Of a stretch of DNA of 64,000 nt, positions 56,944 to 64,000 are shown one piece after another (the first letter of the stretch is position 1; each line of letters starts with the position of its first letter). Under the pieces are notes generated by a model. That model had not been told where the DNA came from. It did not search any database and was given only the letters and a program-made list of their open reading frames with translations. This DNA comes from Neobacillus thermocopriae (GTDB lineage: Bacteria > Bacillota > Bacilli > Bacillales > Cytobacillaceae). Where the stretch lies: contig NZ_JAAIUV010000006.1 in the NCBI RefSeq assembly GCF_010975035.1, positions 82,803 to 146,802 of the forward strand. The letters are read 5' to 3'. The translations under genes and the position numbers were made by a program.

Positions 56944-57624
56944 TTATAGTTCGAGCACTTCACCTGGCTCTAATACTTTCCCATTTTTATCTTCTAACAT
57001 TTCAATAAATTGATATGGATCTTGTTGAATAGGTGGAAACGTATTGTAATGAATTGGAACCACTGTTTTTGCCTGCAAAAGTTTAGCTGCGTATGCGGCA
57101 TCCTCTGGCCCCATTGTAAAATTGTCGCCAATTGGTAAAAATGCTACATCAATTGGATGACGTTCTCCAATCAGTTTCATATCCGAAAACAGTCCCGTAT
57201 CTCCTGCATGATATATGGTCTTTCCTTCACTCATAAACAGAATACCAGCAGGCATGCCACAGTATATTAGTTCATTATTTTCTGTTGTATAGCTGGAACC
57301 ATGGAACGCTTGTGTTAGCTTTACTTTACCAAATTCGAATTGGCAAGCGCCGCCAATGTGCATCCCATGTGTATTCACTCCCTGCCAACTTAAATAGGTT
57401 GCTAATTCGTGGTTTGCCACCACCAATGCATGATTCCTTTTTGCCAGTGCAACTGTATCCCCGACATGGTCATTATGTCCATGAGTTAAGAGAATCACAT
57501 CTACTTTTATTTCTTCCGTCTTTAAATCCGTTAAACCATTTCCAGTAATAAATGGATCAATTAAGATGTTTTTTCCATTCGTCTGAATTTGTACAACTGA
57601 ATGTCCATGATAAGAAATTTTCAT
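56944..57624 (-). CDS. ytkL: Metallo-beta-lactamase-fold hydrolase YtkL (UPF0173)
   Basis: 226 residues from ATG 57624. The ATG at 57633 is two bases from AAAGGGG, too close, and B. subtilis YtkL begins MKVTYHGHS. Metal ligands in THGHNDH (about 47-53), then AHGS-like [18 protein letters not shown] (Asp ligand) and [12 protein letters not shown] (last His). Hydrolase of unknown substrate; the protein lacks extra domains. The gene stands alone in a convergent arrangement with the small membrane gene behind it. Confidence 0.86.
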   Translation of the reverse strand: MKISYHGHSVVQIQTNGKNILIDPFITGNGLTDLKTEEIKVDVILLTHGHNDHVGDTVALAKRNHALVVANHELATYLSWQGVNTHGMHIGGACQFEFGKVKLTQAFHGSSYTTENNELIYCGMPAGILFMSEGKTIYHAGDTGLFSDMKLIGERHPIDVAFLPIGDNFTMGPEDAAYAAKLLQAKTVVPIHYNTFPPIQQDPYQFIEMLEDKNGKVLEPGEVLEL

Positions 57625-57805
57625 ATTATTCATGTCCCCTTTTTATAAAAATAACTATTATGTACTTCCATAAAAAATTTAGAATTCCTTCCTAATTATA
57701 CCTAGATCAAATTTGTTTTCACACCTGCTATCCCCAGATAGTTTACATTTCAATCATCTATTGATACTCTCAAAATGGATGTAATTTTTTATAGGGGGCA
57801 GAAAT

Positions 57806-58903
57806 ATGAATCAACGGTTAGAAAAGCTTCAATCATGGATGAAAGAAAATGAAATTGAAGTTAGCTTTGTTACCTCTTCTGAAAATGTCTTTTATATGAG
57901 CGGTTTTTATACAAACCCACATGAACGGCTGCTTGCTCTTGTTGTATTTCAGGAAGCAGAGCCGTTTCTTGTTTGTCCGGCCATGGAAATTCATGATGCC
58001 AAGAATGCTGGATGGAATCATGAAATTATTGGCTTTAGTGACATTGATAACCCTTGGGAAATGATTCATCGTTCTATCCAATCAAGAATGGATAGCATTG
58101 CAAAAGTTGCTATTGAAAAAGAACATATGAATGTAGAACGCTATGAAAATCTTATGAAATTATTCCCTAACGCGAAGTTTGTTCCGGCAGAAGAAAAACT
58201 AAGATTCCTTCGAATGATTAAAGATGAAAAGGAATTAAAAATCCTAGAGGAAGCCTGTTCTCTAGCTGATTATGCAATCGAATTCGGAGTCAGCGAAATC
58301 AAAGAAGGGAAAAGCGAACTTGATGTATTAAATGCCATTGAATACGCCCTAAAACAAAAAGGGGTAACGGAAATGTCTTTTTCCACAATGGTATTAACCG
58401 GAGCGAATGCGGCTTCTCCTCACGGAACTCCAGGAAATAATAAAATTCAAAAAGGAGATCTTGTTTTATTTGACTTGGGCGTTGTTGTCGATCGTTACTG
58501 CTCAGACATAACAAGAACAGTAGCTTATGGAGATATTAATGACAAACAAAAGGAAATTTACGATACAGTATTAAAAGCACAATTAGCTGCACTTGAAGTA
58601 AGTAAGCCAGGAGTAACTGCGCAAGAGGTAGATTTAACTGCTCGTCGGATCATTGCTGATGCTGGATATGGAGAGTATTTTCCACATCGTCTTGGCCATG
58701 GTCTTGGAATTAGCGTACATGAATACCCATCTTTGACCGAAACGAATCCATTGGTTATTAAAGAAGGAATGGTTTATACAATTGAACCTGGTATCTATGT
58801 TCCAGGAATAGCAGGTGTTCGGATTGAAGATGATGTGTACATCACAGCCAATGGTGCACGTACACTTACTAAATATCCGAAAGAATTACAAATCATCCAA
58901 TAA
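57806..58903 (+). CDS. M24 family Xaa-Pro dipeptidase-like protein
   Basis: 365 residues. N-terminal creatinase-like domain (1 to about 120) and pita-bread catalytic domain (about 125-355) with metal ligands in FDLGVVVDRYCSDITRT (two Asp), GHGLGISVHEYP (His), TIEPGIYVPG (Glu) and GVRIEDDV (Glu). Cleaves dipeptides with C-terminal proline, most likely. AGGGGGC precedes ATG 57806. Pita-bread enzymes of the PepQ/PapA type are many in Bacillus, so I give no symbol. A terminator covers its stop codon. Confidence 0.83.
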   Translation: MNQRLEKLQSWMKENEIEVSFVTSSENVFYMSGFYTNPHERLLALVVFQEAEPFLVCPAMEIHDAKNAGWNHEIIGFSDIDNPWEMIHRSIQSRMDSIAKVAIEKEHMNVERYENLMKLFPNAKFVPAEEKLRFLRMIKDEKELKILEEACSLADYAIEFGVSEIKEGKSELDVLNAIEYALKQKGVTEMSFSTMVLTGANAASPHGTPGNNKIQKGDLVLFDLGVVVDRYCSDITRTVAYGDINDKQKEIYDTVLKAQLAALEVSKPGVTAQEVDLTARRIIADAGYGEYFPHRLGHGLGISVHEYPSLTETNPLVIKEGMVYTIEPGIYVPGIAGVRIEDDVYITANGARTLTKYPKELQIIQ

Positions 58904-58920
58904 TCCGTTTGGATTTTTTT
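58895..58920 (+). terminator. Terminator of the M24 peptidase gene
   Basis: ATCCAA (58895-58900) with TTGGAT (58909-58914), then TTTTTTT. It overlaps the stop codon. Confidence 0.72.
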
Positions 58921-58924
58921 CACA

Positions 58925-58953
58925 TTGAACTATCATCCTTTTTAAGGTAATAT
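58925..58953 (+). promoter_or_regulatory. Promoter of the candidate small RNA
   Basis: TTGAAC (58925-58930), 17 bases, TAATAT (58948-58953). A start at about 58960 follows the terminator of the upstream gene directly, so the RNA is probably transcribed on its own. Confidence 0.55.
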
Positions 58954-58959
58954 ACTAAT

Positions 58960-59206
58960 ACAAGCTGCATTGTACGTAATGATAATAAAGTTTTAACCTT
59001 TAAGCTGTAATAGGGAGTTTAACCATTGAAGCCGGAATGACAGGCCTCTGTCTATATGACATGGAGGACACGCAGGAAACGCTTCTGAGAACACCCACTT
59101 TGAGGAGTGGTGGTTTAAAACTTTCTTATTCGAAGTACGGCAATAGCGGCTCTAACAAATTGGGTCTTTCTAGCCAGCTTCCTTTTGAGAGGCTGGCTTT
59201 TTTATT
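58960..59206 (+). ncRNA. Candidate structured small RNA, about 240 nt
   Basis: Bounded by a promoter (58925-58953) and a terminator (AGCCAGC/GCTGGCT at 59172-59198, then TTTTTT). Internal hairpins: CCTC-TGTC/GACA-GAGG (59045-59067) and CCACT/AGTGG (59095-59110). The segment GGTTTAAAACTTT (59112-59124) can pair with AAAGTTTTAACC (58987-58998) or with GAGTTTAACCA (59015-59025). No ribosome site or credible reading frame is seen. Not a T-box, RNase P, tmRNA or SRP RNA by inspection; a 6S-like RNA is a possible alternative. Confidence 0.5.
59172..59203 (+). terminator. Terminator of the candidate small RNA
   Basis: Stem AGCCAGC/GCTGGCT with a 13-base loop and a TTTTTTA tract. Confidence 0.85.
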
Positions 59207-59215
59207 TCATAAAGA

Positions 59216-59256
59216 GGGTATCCCAAATGTATACTTTATTGGGACACCCTTTTTTG
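59216..59256 (+). terminator. Second terminator-like hairpin
   Basis: GGGTATCCCAA (59216-59226) with TTGGGACACCC (59239-59249), one mismatch, then TTTTTTG. It follows the previous terminator by 10 bases; no gene ends between. Confidence 0.7.
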
Positions 59257-59390
59257 TTTACTCTGAATCCTTTCTTTTGCTTTCAATTAGGTTCGTTTTT
59301 CCGAGGGGCGTAAAGGAGTCTCCTATTGTGCACCTTCTCCTCCAATCAATCACTGACTGGATAAATAAAAATTGAATCGTTTTACATAAG

Positions 59391-59424
59391 AAAATCGTTC
59401 TTTTTAAAAAGAACGATTTTTTTT
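59391..59424. terminator. 30-bp perfect palindrome/terminator before ald end
   Basis: AAAATCGTTCTTTTT followed by its exact complement, 59391-59420, with T4 more on the plus strand. It is 134 bases beyond the ald stop and may end transcripts from both directions. The stretch 59256-59390 and 59425-59557 holds no recognisable gene. Confidence 0.75.
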
Positions 59425-59557
59425 GTACAAAAATTGACCCACGGAACGACCATTCACTCTGGATAGCATTCAACATCTACTCTCTACATTTAGGTAGCGC
59501 CATTCACCATACCATTAATAAATCGTATTATAGACCTTATGGAACAACCTCTGCTTT

Positions 59558-60673
59558 TTATCCTAGTAATTCTCTCGCATCTCGATATTCTAGTCCATGG
59601 GCATCAGCAACAGCTTTATAGGTGACATAGCCATTTAGTGTATTAATCCCCTTTAATAAGGCTTCATTATCTAAGCAGGCTTGGCGGTATCCTTTATTTG
59701 CAATCTGGAGTGCATAAGGAACCGTTACATTTGTTAAGGCAAAAGTAGATGTTCTCGGCACGGCTCCCGGCATATTTGCCACCGCATAATGAACAACCCC
59801 ATGCTTAACATAAGTTGGATCACTATGTGTGGTAATTCGATCTGTTGTTTCAAAAATACCCCCTTGATCGATCGCAATATCGACAACCACACTGCCCTTT
59901 TTCATCGATTTAACCATCTCTTCTGTTACCAGCTTAGGCGCCTTCGCTCCTGGTATAAGAACAGCCCCGATAACCAAATCTGAATCCTTTACTGCTTCGG
60001 CAATGTTATAAGGGTTTGACATGAGAGTCGTAACTTCTGATCCAAAAATATCGTCTAACTGGCGCAGGCGCTCGGGGTTCAAATCAATGATCGTTACCTT
60101 TGCACCTAAACCAATCGCCATTTTAGCAGCATTCGTACCGGCAACACCACCTCCGATAATGGTGACTTTTCCTCTTTGTACCCCCGGTACACCAGAAAGA
60201 AGAATTCCCATACCACCATTGATCTTTTCCAAAAATTGTGCACCGACCTGAGTTGCCATTCTGCCAGCAACCTCGCTCATAGGCGTCAATAATGGCAAAG
60301 TCCCATTTGGAAGTTGAACGGTTTCATAGGCAATACCCACTACTTTTTTCTCAATTAGTGCCTTAGTTAATTCCGGTTCAGGTGCTAAGTGTAAATATGT
60401 AAATAATATTAATCCCTCACGGAAATACTTATACTCCTCTGGAAGTGGCTCCTTTACCTTCATCACCATATCCATTGACCATGCCTCTTCCGCTGAGTTA
60501 ACCAATTTTGCTCCCGCAGCTTGATAATCTTCATCTGTAAAGCCAGAGCCCAATCCCGCACTTTTTTCCACAAACACTTCATGTCCAAATTGAACAAGAT
60601 TGACTACTCCTGCAGGTGTCATTGCCACACGATTTTCATTATTTTTAATTTCTTTAGGTACTCCAATGCGCAT
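59558..60673 (-). CDS. ald: Alanine dehydrogenase
   Basis: Reversible NAD-dependent deamination of L-alanine to pyruvate; needed for sporulation on alanine in B. subtilis. 371 residues from ATG 60673, GGAGGG eight bases upstream. N-terminal [20 protein letters not shown], substrate-site residues in [11 protein letters not shown] (His) and [12 protein letters not shown] (Lys), NAD fold [20 protein letters not shown], and [12 protein letters not shown] cre-like box (60696-60710) lies just upstream. Confidence 0.96.
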   Translation of the reverse strand: MRIGVPKEIKNNENRVAMTPAGVVNLVQFGHEVFVEKSAGLGSGFTDEDYQAAGAKLVNSAEEAWSMDMVMKVKEPLPEEYKYFREGLILFTYLHLAPEPELTKALIEKKVVGIAYETVQLPNGTLPLLTPMSEVAGRMATQVGAQFLEKINGGMGILLSGVPGVQRGKVTIIGGGVAGTNAAKMAIGLGAKVTIIDLNPERLRQLDDIFGSEVTTLMSNPYNIAEAVKDSDLVIGAVLIPGAKAPKLVTEEMVKSMKKGSVVVDIAIDQGGIFETTDRITTHSDPTYVKHGVVHYAVANMPGAVPRTSTFALTNVTVPYALQIANKGYRQACLDNEALLKGINTLNGYVTYKAVADAHGLEYRDARELLG

Positions 60674-60695
60674 GATGGTTCCCTCCACAACAAAT

Positions 60696-60710
60696 TGTAA
60701 ACACTTTCAT
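60696..60710. promoter_or_regulatory. cre-like catabolite element before ald
   Basis: Minus strand ATGAAAGTGTTTACA fits the CcpA consensus WTGNAANCGNWNNCW at 14 of 15 positions (T for C in the centre), 23 bases before the ald start. I see no clear -35/-10 nearby, so its role is uncertain. Confidence 0.4.
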
Positions 60711-60732
60711 TTTATCAAATAACAAGCTTTTT

Positions 60733-60765
60733 CCAAAATATAGCCTCACCAAAAAATGGTAAGGC
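60733..60765 (-). terminator. Terminator of the aromatic-rich small gene
   Basis: Stem GCCTTACCA/TGGTGAGGC on the minus strand (60757-60765 with 60743-60751), then TATATTTTGG. A moderate terminator. Confidence 0.65.
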
Positions 60766-60779
60766 CTTTTCCCTTTTGT

Positions 60780-60977
60780 TTAGATAAAGAACGGATAAAA
60801 GAACGGGAAGCCAAAGCCAAATCCGAAAGGCGGGTAATATGGAAAAAATGGGCGGTAGTAATAAGGTCTCCATCCCCACGGTCTCCCCCATCCCCAAACA
60901 CGGTAATCATTGTTTCCATAATTTAGTGGGGGGTCATTAGGCATTTGTTCAGGAACCATATACATATTCTCATTCAT
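60780..60977 (-). CDS. Aromatic- and glycine-rich small protein, possible coat protein
   Basis: 65 residues from ATG 60977 with AGGAGG 11 bases before. After MNENMYMVPEQMPNDPP the protein is dominated by W, Y, F, P and G: VWGWGRPWGWRPYYYRPFF, then PYYPPFGFGFGFPFF. There is no membrane span in the usual sense and no Cys. Such composition is known in small spore-coat or outer-layer proteins of Bacillus; the assignment here is inference only. Own ribosome site and terminator support expression. Confidence 0.6.
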   Translation of the reverse strand: MNENMYMVPEQMPNDPPLNYGNNDYRVWGWGRPWGWRPYYYRPFFPYYPPFGFGFGFPFFYPFFI

Positions 60978-61091
60978 GGTGGTTTTACCTCCTCAATGTG
61001 ATGATTCATGTCACTAAAGAATATGCATCTGTGGAGGTATATTCTTGGGTATACGCCCTTAATTTCCGTTTTTAAAAAGATTAAGCATAAA

Positions 61092-61123
61092 TGTGTAAAA
61101 GCTGCCCAATTAGATGGACAGCT
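61092..61123 (-). terminator. Terminator of the 52-residue gene
   Basis: AGCTGTCC/GGGCAGCT-type stem (61100-61108 with 61115-61123), followed by TTTTACAC on the minus strand. Confidence 0.68.
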
Positions 61124-61142
61124 AACCTTTTATCTATTTCCC

Positions 61143-61301
61143 TTACTCCTCTTCTTCTGAAAAATCATCCTTTGTTGCAATATAGGTATCTTGATCAATA
61201 AAACCGCTGTTATATGCGTTCATAATTTGCTCACTGATCTCACTTTCCCATTGCTCATCGAACTCAAAAGAATATCTCTGGTTAGGGTCAAACTTGCCCA
61301 T
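61143..61301 (-). CDS. 52-residue acidic protein, unknown
   Basis: Reading frame from ATG 61301 to TAA 61143, with AGGAGG eleven bases before the ATG. It starts MGKFDPNQRYSFEFDEQWE and ends in a run of acidic residues (FSEEEEE). No Cys, no membrane span; probably a helical soluble protein. I do not recognise it. Ribosome site, terminator and independent position all support a genuine gene, divergent from the Usp gene. Confidence 0.65.
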   Translation of the reverse strand: MGKFDPNQRYSFEFDEQWESEISEQIMNAYNSGFIDQDTYIATKDDFSEEEE

Positions 61302-61405
61302 CTAAAAAACCTCCTATTAATGTAAGTTCTTCATTATTGTTCGAAAAATTGCAACAGGTATACATTGTTAAATATTGTATAATCCGAAGTAGGGAGATGA
61401 TAATT

Positions 61406-61858
61406 ATGGGAATGAAATACCAAAAAATTATGGTAGCCGTTGATGGTTCAAAGGAAGCGGATTGGGCATTTAAAAAGGGAATTGAAATTGCCAAACGAAA
61501 TCACGCTTCCTTGATTTTAGTCCATGTCATTGATACTAGATCATTTGCAATGATTGAAGCGTATGATACAGTTATTGGGGAAAGGGCAGAAAAATTAGCA
61601 CAAGATATGCTTGAAAATTATAAAGAACAAGCGGAAATGGCCGGTATGTCCGATGTAAAATATGTCATTGATTTCGGTTCCCCTAAGATTAAAATTCCAA
61701 GAGATTTAGCTAAAAAACATCATATCGATTTAATTATTTGTGGGGCGACAGGTATGAATGTTATGGAAAGATTTTTTATCGGCAGTGTTTCAGAACACAT
61801 CACTCGCTATGCTCCCTGCGATGTTCTTGTCGTACGAACAAAAAAAGCTTTAGAATAA
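61406..61858 (+). CDS. Universal stress protein (UspA family)
   Basis: 150 residues from ATG 61406, with AGGGAG eight bases upstream. UspA fold beginning YQKIMVAVDGSKEADWAFKK, and the ATP-binding loop GATGMNVMERFFIGSVSEHI, which matches G-2x-G-9x-G(S/T); it is thus of the ATP-binding class. Middle helical part carries RAEKLAQDMLENYKEQAEM. Signal unknown. A TATAAT at 61377-61382 is a plausible -10 without a good -35. Confidence 0.85.
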   Translation: MGMKYQKIMVAVDGSKEADWAFKKGIEIAKRNHASLILVHVIDTRSFAMIEAYDTVIGERAEKLAQDMLENYKEQAEMAGMSDVKYVIDFGSPKIKIPRDLAKKHHIDLIICGATGMNVMERFFIGSVSEHITRYAPCDVLVVRTKKALE

Positions 61859-61990
61859 TTGATTTACTGGCATCAAACAGTTTCATAGCACCTGTGCTTT
61901 TCAAATGAACTCGGAAGTTTTTTAATGAACGCCTCTTAAATCTGTAGTACAATGAAAGCAACTTACTCTTACATATCTTGGAGGCTATTC

Positions 61991-62305
61991 ATGAAAGCAC
62001 ATTTTTCCTTCGATCATAGACTCGGTATTGAAATTCCTGATTTAGCAGCTGAATGGGAAGAATATAGTAAAAAGACACAGGAAGAGATCCTACTTCATTG
62101 GGAGCAAATTAGGGGTTCTATCCCAGACAGAATTGCGGAACTTGAAAAGGAAATAAATCAAAAGCAGGCTCAGCTTTCGAATGAAAATGATTTTCTTCGA
62201 TCCTGTCAGCTTAATACGGAAATAGCAGAACTAGCATCCATCATCAATGACTTGTGGATTTGGTACCGCGCTAACCAAACGATATCCGGAAAAGTCCACC
62301 ATTAA
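61991..62305 (+). CDS. Conserved protein of unknown function (helical)
   Basis: 104 residues from ATG 61991, with TTGGAGG six bases upstream. Starts MKAHFSFDHRLGIEIPDLAA; the rest is predicted helical, with a central coiled-coil stretch (RIAELEKEINQKQAQLSNEN, about 45-65), and ends WYRANQTISGKVHH. No known domain is recognised. It stands between the Usp gene and moaB and is followed by a terminator. Confidence 0.65.
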   Translation: MKAHFSFDHRLGIEIPDLAAEWEEYSKKTQEEILLHWEQIRGSIPDRIAELEKEINQKQAQLSNENDFLRSCQLNTEIAELASIINDLWIWYRANQTISGKVHH

Positions 62306-62313
62306 TAATCGAA

Positions 62314-62338
62314 GCTGGCACTTAAATACAGTGCCAGC
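62314..62338. terminator. Bidirectional-type terminator before moaB end
   Basis: Perfect 9-bp stem GCTGGCACT/AGTGCCAGC, with a seven-base loop, then CCTTTCT on the plus strand. It separates the convergent unknown gene and moaB. Confidence 0.7.
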
Positions 62339-62350
62339 CCTTTCTGCTTG

Positions 62351-62863
62351 TTATAAATCTTTTTGAATTTCCTTTACAACATGGCCAATTTCAGGAAGGA
62401 TGAGCTTATTCATTGCAAGCTTAACAGCCCCAGATGACCCCGGAGTTGAGAAAATGGCTTTATTTTTCACCACCCCAGCAATTGCCCTAGAAAGAATCGC
62501 CGCTGAACCTATATCCTCTTGATAACTCAAAATTCGAAACAACTCTCCAAACCCAACAATCTCTTTATCAAGTAAGCTTTGAACCGTTTCGATCGTGACA
62601 TCCCGTTTGGCAATACCTGTACCACCATTCGTTAATATCACATCAATATCCTCACGTTCACATCCTTTCAAGATTTCTGACTTGATTTCAGATACATCAT
62701 CCTTTACTATGACATAATCCACAATAAAGTGCCCCGCTTGTTCAAGTAGGTCCACCATCAACTTGCCACTCTTATCAGATTCCTTATCTCTTGTATCACT
62801 TACTGTTATTACTTTACAATTTACCATTTTTTGAGCTGTCCTTTTATGTTCCTGAAAACTCAT
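62351..62863 (-). CDS. moaB: Molybdenum cofactor biosynthesis protein MoaB
   Basis: MoaB/Mog-type protein that adenylylates molybdopterin. 170 residues. The MPT-binding fold shows VITVSDTRDKESDKSG at the start, TNGGTGIAKRDVTIE, and IFSTPGSSGAVKLAMNKLI. Overlaps the upstream EcsC-like gene by four bases (ATGA), so they are coupled. No other moa gene is visible in the window. Confidence 0.93.
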   Translation of the reverse strand: MSFQEHKRTAQKMVNCKVITVSDTRDKESDKSGKLMVDLLEQAGHFIVDYVIVKDDVSEIKSEILKGCEREDIDVILTNGGTGIAKRDVTIETVQSLLDKEIVGFGELFRILSYQEDIGSAAILSRAIAGVVKNKAIFSTPGSSGAVKLAMNKLILPEIGHVVKEIQKDL

Positions 62864-63702
62864 TTTGAAAACTCCTCTTTCTCATACAAATAGCGCAATT
62901 GATAATATTTTTCCGCAAATGATGTTACTTTTCTTGTTAACTGATAATTTACCCCTGCTCCTATGGCAATACCAAAAAGCGGTATCCCTTGTATCAACTT
63001 ATGACGGAATTGTGATATAACCATTGCCTTTAATAGCTGTTGTAGTGGCTGTTCAATCCAGTTGATATCTGTTATTTCTTCCTTTCCTTCATAAAAATAA
63101 GGATTTTCCATTAATTCTAATTCCTGTTTTAATTCTAACCATCCCTGCTTTTGTAATCTATGAGGAAGGCAAGCCGTATGAAATACCTTTAAAGAAGTCA
63201 TCATTTCAAAAGGAGTATTCACTTCAAAGCCGTATGTCATTGCAATTAATTGTACAACCCTTAAATTGATGAATGTCAATGTTGGAATATCCATCCCTAA
63301 AAGCATCTTGTTACCTGTACCTACCAATCCCCCTTGTACAAGGGAATAAAGCCGATGTCTTGCAATAAGCTGCCCTGCTATGTAATGTAATTGGTCAATT
63401 TCCAATTGCCTCATATCTTCAATTTTTTCAACTTCTTTAAGGAAAACCCTTCCAGAATCAAGAATTCTTTCCTTCTCATCCTGTTGCATCTGAGAAGATT
63501 GAATCATCCCGTGCAAATGAAACAACCAACTATCAATCACAGTGAAAAATTGCTTTTGAATCTTTTCAGGCAACAAGGAAAAAGTTCGATGTAAATATTT
63601 TTCATAGGCAAGTTGCAGGTCATTAGTCTCATAGTTCAGCAACTGATTTTCCCATTCTTGTATTTCTTTAAAGACGCTTCTATCCCGCTCAGTAAGTGGC
63701 AT
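62860..63702 (-). CDS. EcsC-family protein
   Basis: 280 residues from ATG 63702, with AAAGGAGG nine bases before it; longer in-frame starts lie before the ribosome site. EcsC-like: begins MPLTERDRSVFKEIQEWEN, and has LVQGGLVGTGNKMLLGMDIP, TFINLRVVQLIAMTYGFEV and GIPLFGIAIGAGVNYQLTRK, the last a weakly hydrophobic segment. Function unknown; the name comes from B. subtilis EcsC. Coupled to moaB. Confidence 0.78.
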   Translation of the reverse strand: MPLTERDRSVFKEIQEWENQLLNYETNDLQLAYEKYLHRTFSLLPEKIQKQFFTVIDSWLFHLHGMIQSSQMQQDEKERILDSGRVFLKEVEKIEDMRQLEIDQLHYIAGQLIARHRLYSLVQGGLVGTGNKMLLGMDIPTLTFINLRVVQLIAMTYGFEVNTPFEMMTSLKVFHTACLPHRLQKQGWLELKQELELMENPYFYEGKEEITDINWIEQPLQQLLKAMVISQFRHKLIQGIPLFGIAIGAGVNYQLTRKVTSFAEKYYQLRYLYEKEEFSK

Positions 63703-63743
63703 GTCAAGAGCCTCCTTTAGAAATCTTTTCATAAGTATATCAT

Positions 63744-63777
63744 AAAAAAAGCAAAAGCCCTCATTGGGCTTTTGCTT
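63744..63777 (-). terminator. Terminator upstream of the EcsC-like gene
   Basis: Perfect 12-bp stem AAGCAAAAGCCC/GGGCTTTTGCTT, five-base loop, followed by seven T on the minus strand. It ends transcripts coming from the transposase side. Confidence 0.88.
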
Positions 63778-63787
63778 GATTGTAGAC

Positions 63788-63826
63788 AAAAGGCATTCCG
63801 AATAAGCTTAATTCGAAATGCCTTTT
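63788..63826 (-). terminator. Second terminator hairpin after the transposase
   Basis: 16-bp stem AAAAGGCATTCCGAAT with ATTCGAAATGCCTTTT (one mismatch), seven-base loop and TTTGTC beyond. It lies just outside the transposase end. Confidence 0.75.
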
Positions 63827-63864
63827 CAAATTTTAAGCAATTTTTGGTCTATATTAACTTTAAT

Positions 63865-63883
63865 TTGACCCCAACGGGGTCAA
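63865..63883. mobile_element. Hairpin near the end of the IS element
   Basis: TTGACCCC (63865-63872) with GGGGTCAA (63876-63883), a tight 8-bp stem immediately after the transposase stop codon. It may be part of the right end of the insertion sequence or its terminator; the true terminal repeat cannot be fixed from one end. Confidence 0.45.
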
Positions 63884-63886
63884 TTA

Positions 63887-64000
63887 TTATACCATTTTTG
63901 GACTAGTCCAAGTCCAGTTTGCCAGTTTCTTTAAATTCATTGCAGCAAAAGTAAGCATCGCCTGCATGGACAATTTTTTAAGGCCTCTTAAAGTCGTCCA
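63887..64000 (-). CDS. IS1182-type transposase, C-terminal end (cut by window edge)
   Basis: Only the last 37 codons and the TAA (63887-63889) are in the window. The translated end RGLKKLSMQAMLTFAAMNLK and following KLANWTW... is the typical C-terminus of IS1182-family DDE transposases. The rest of the gene and the left end lie outside. Presence here shows the EcsC-like/moaB side is next to a mobile element. Confidence 0.75.
   Translation of the reverse strand, partial: WTTLRGLKKLSMQAMLTFAAMNLKKLANWTWTSPKMV

Noticed and set aside
56727..56963. A 78-codon minus-strand frame overlapping the small membrane gene and ytkL end
   Set aside because: It overlaps two better frames, lacks a ribosome site and has no recognisable composition.
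59037..59375. A 112-codon plus-strand frame across the candidate RNA and two hairpins
   Set aside because: It runs through two intrinsic terminators, has no Shine-Dalgarno, and its product looks like translated stem-loop sequence.

Overview
The window is one stretch of an AT-rich Bacillaceae chromosome. Gene content and order match the lcfA-to-moaB region of Bacillus subtilis almost gene for gene: fatty-acid degradation, mutS2/polX, pheST, infC-rpmI-rplT, thrS, dnaB-dnaI, gapB, phoPR, citZ-icd-mdh, pfkA-pyk, accDA, dnaE, ytrHI, ald, moaB. Spore genes (sspI, ytrH, ytrI, ytaF, ytxC) show an endospore former. Genus-level placement is not possible from this alone; a Bacillus/Neobacillus-type organism is a fair inference. 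Most genes lie on the minus strand.

Layout. 1-3035: fatty-acid beta-oxidation (partial fadB, fadR with a clear operator-promoter, lcfA). 3225-8842: a 27-residue membrane peptide, yshE, mutS2, polX, cvpA-like yshB and zapA. 8864-16367: rnhC, pheST behind a T-box, ysgA, sspI, ysdC. 16376-21107: a dUTPase-type protein, ysdA, the infC-rpmI-rplT operon behind an L20-type leader, and thrS behind a second T-box. 21144-26325: ytxC, dnaB-dnaI primosome loading, nrdR, an unknown gene, and speD with a structured leader. 26361-35103: a dispersed repeat, gapB with CcpN-type sites, and the phoP-phoR-polA-mutM-ytaF-coaE operon. 35114-39298: a MaoC-like gene and mdh-icd-citZ. 39573-40425: a gene-free tandem array of repeat elements. 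40427-49416: ytwI, ytvI, pyk-pfkA, accDA, a GntR regulator and malic enzyme. 49420-57624: dnaE, ytrHI, nrnA, ytpI, ytoI, ytkL. 57806-63702: an M24 peptidase, a probable small RNA, ald, three small unknown genes, a Usp protein, moaB and an EcsC-like gene. 63887-64000: the 3' end of an IS1182-type transposase.

The genes form a central-carbon and housekeeping core. Glycolysis (pfkA, pyk), gluconeogenesis (gapB), the TCA entry steps (citZ, icd, mdh), malate-to-pyruvate conversion (malic enzyme) and the first step of fatty-acid synthesis (accDA) sit together, opposite a beta-oxidation block.

The least expected signals are regulatory. An identical 14-bp palindrome lies at both the malic enzyme-gntR promoter and the accDA promoter, which suggests a local GntR regulon tying malate/NADPH supply to malonyl-CoA synthesis. 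There are three CcpN-like motifs around gapB, one of them driving a possible 70-nt transcript. There is also a structured speD leader, a terminator-ended RNA of about 240 nt after the M24 peptidase gene, and a decaying tandem array of hairpin-ended repeats. No restriction, CRISPR, toxin or phage-defence system was seen. Start codons were reassigned where a Shine-Dalgarno sequence and the family's usual length supported it; all promoter and operator calls were made by eye.
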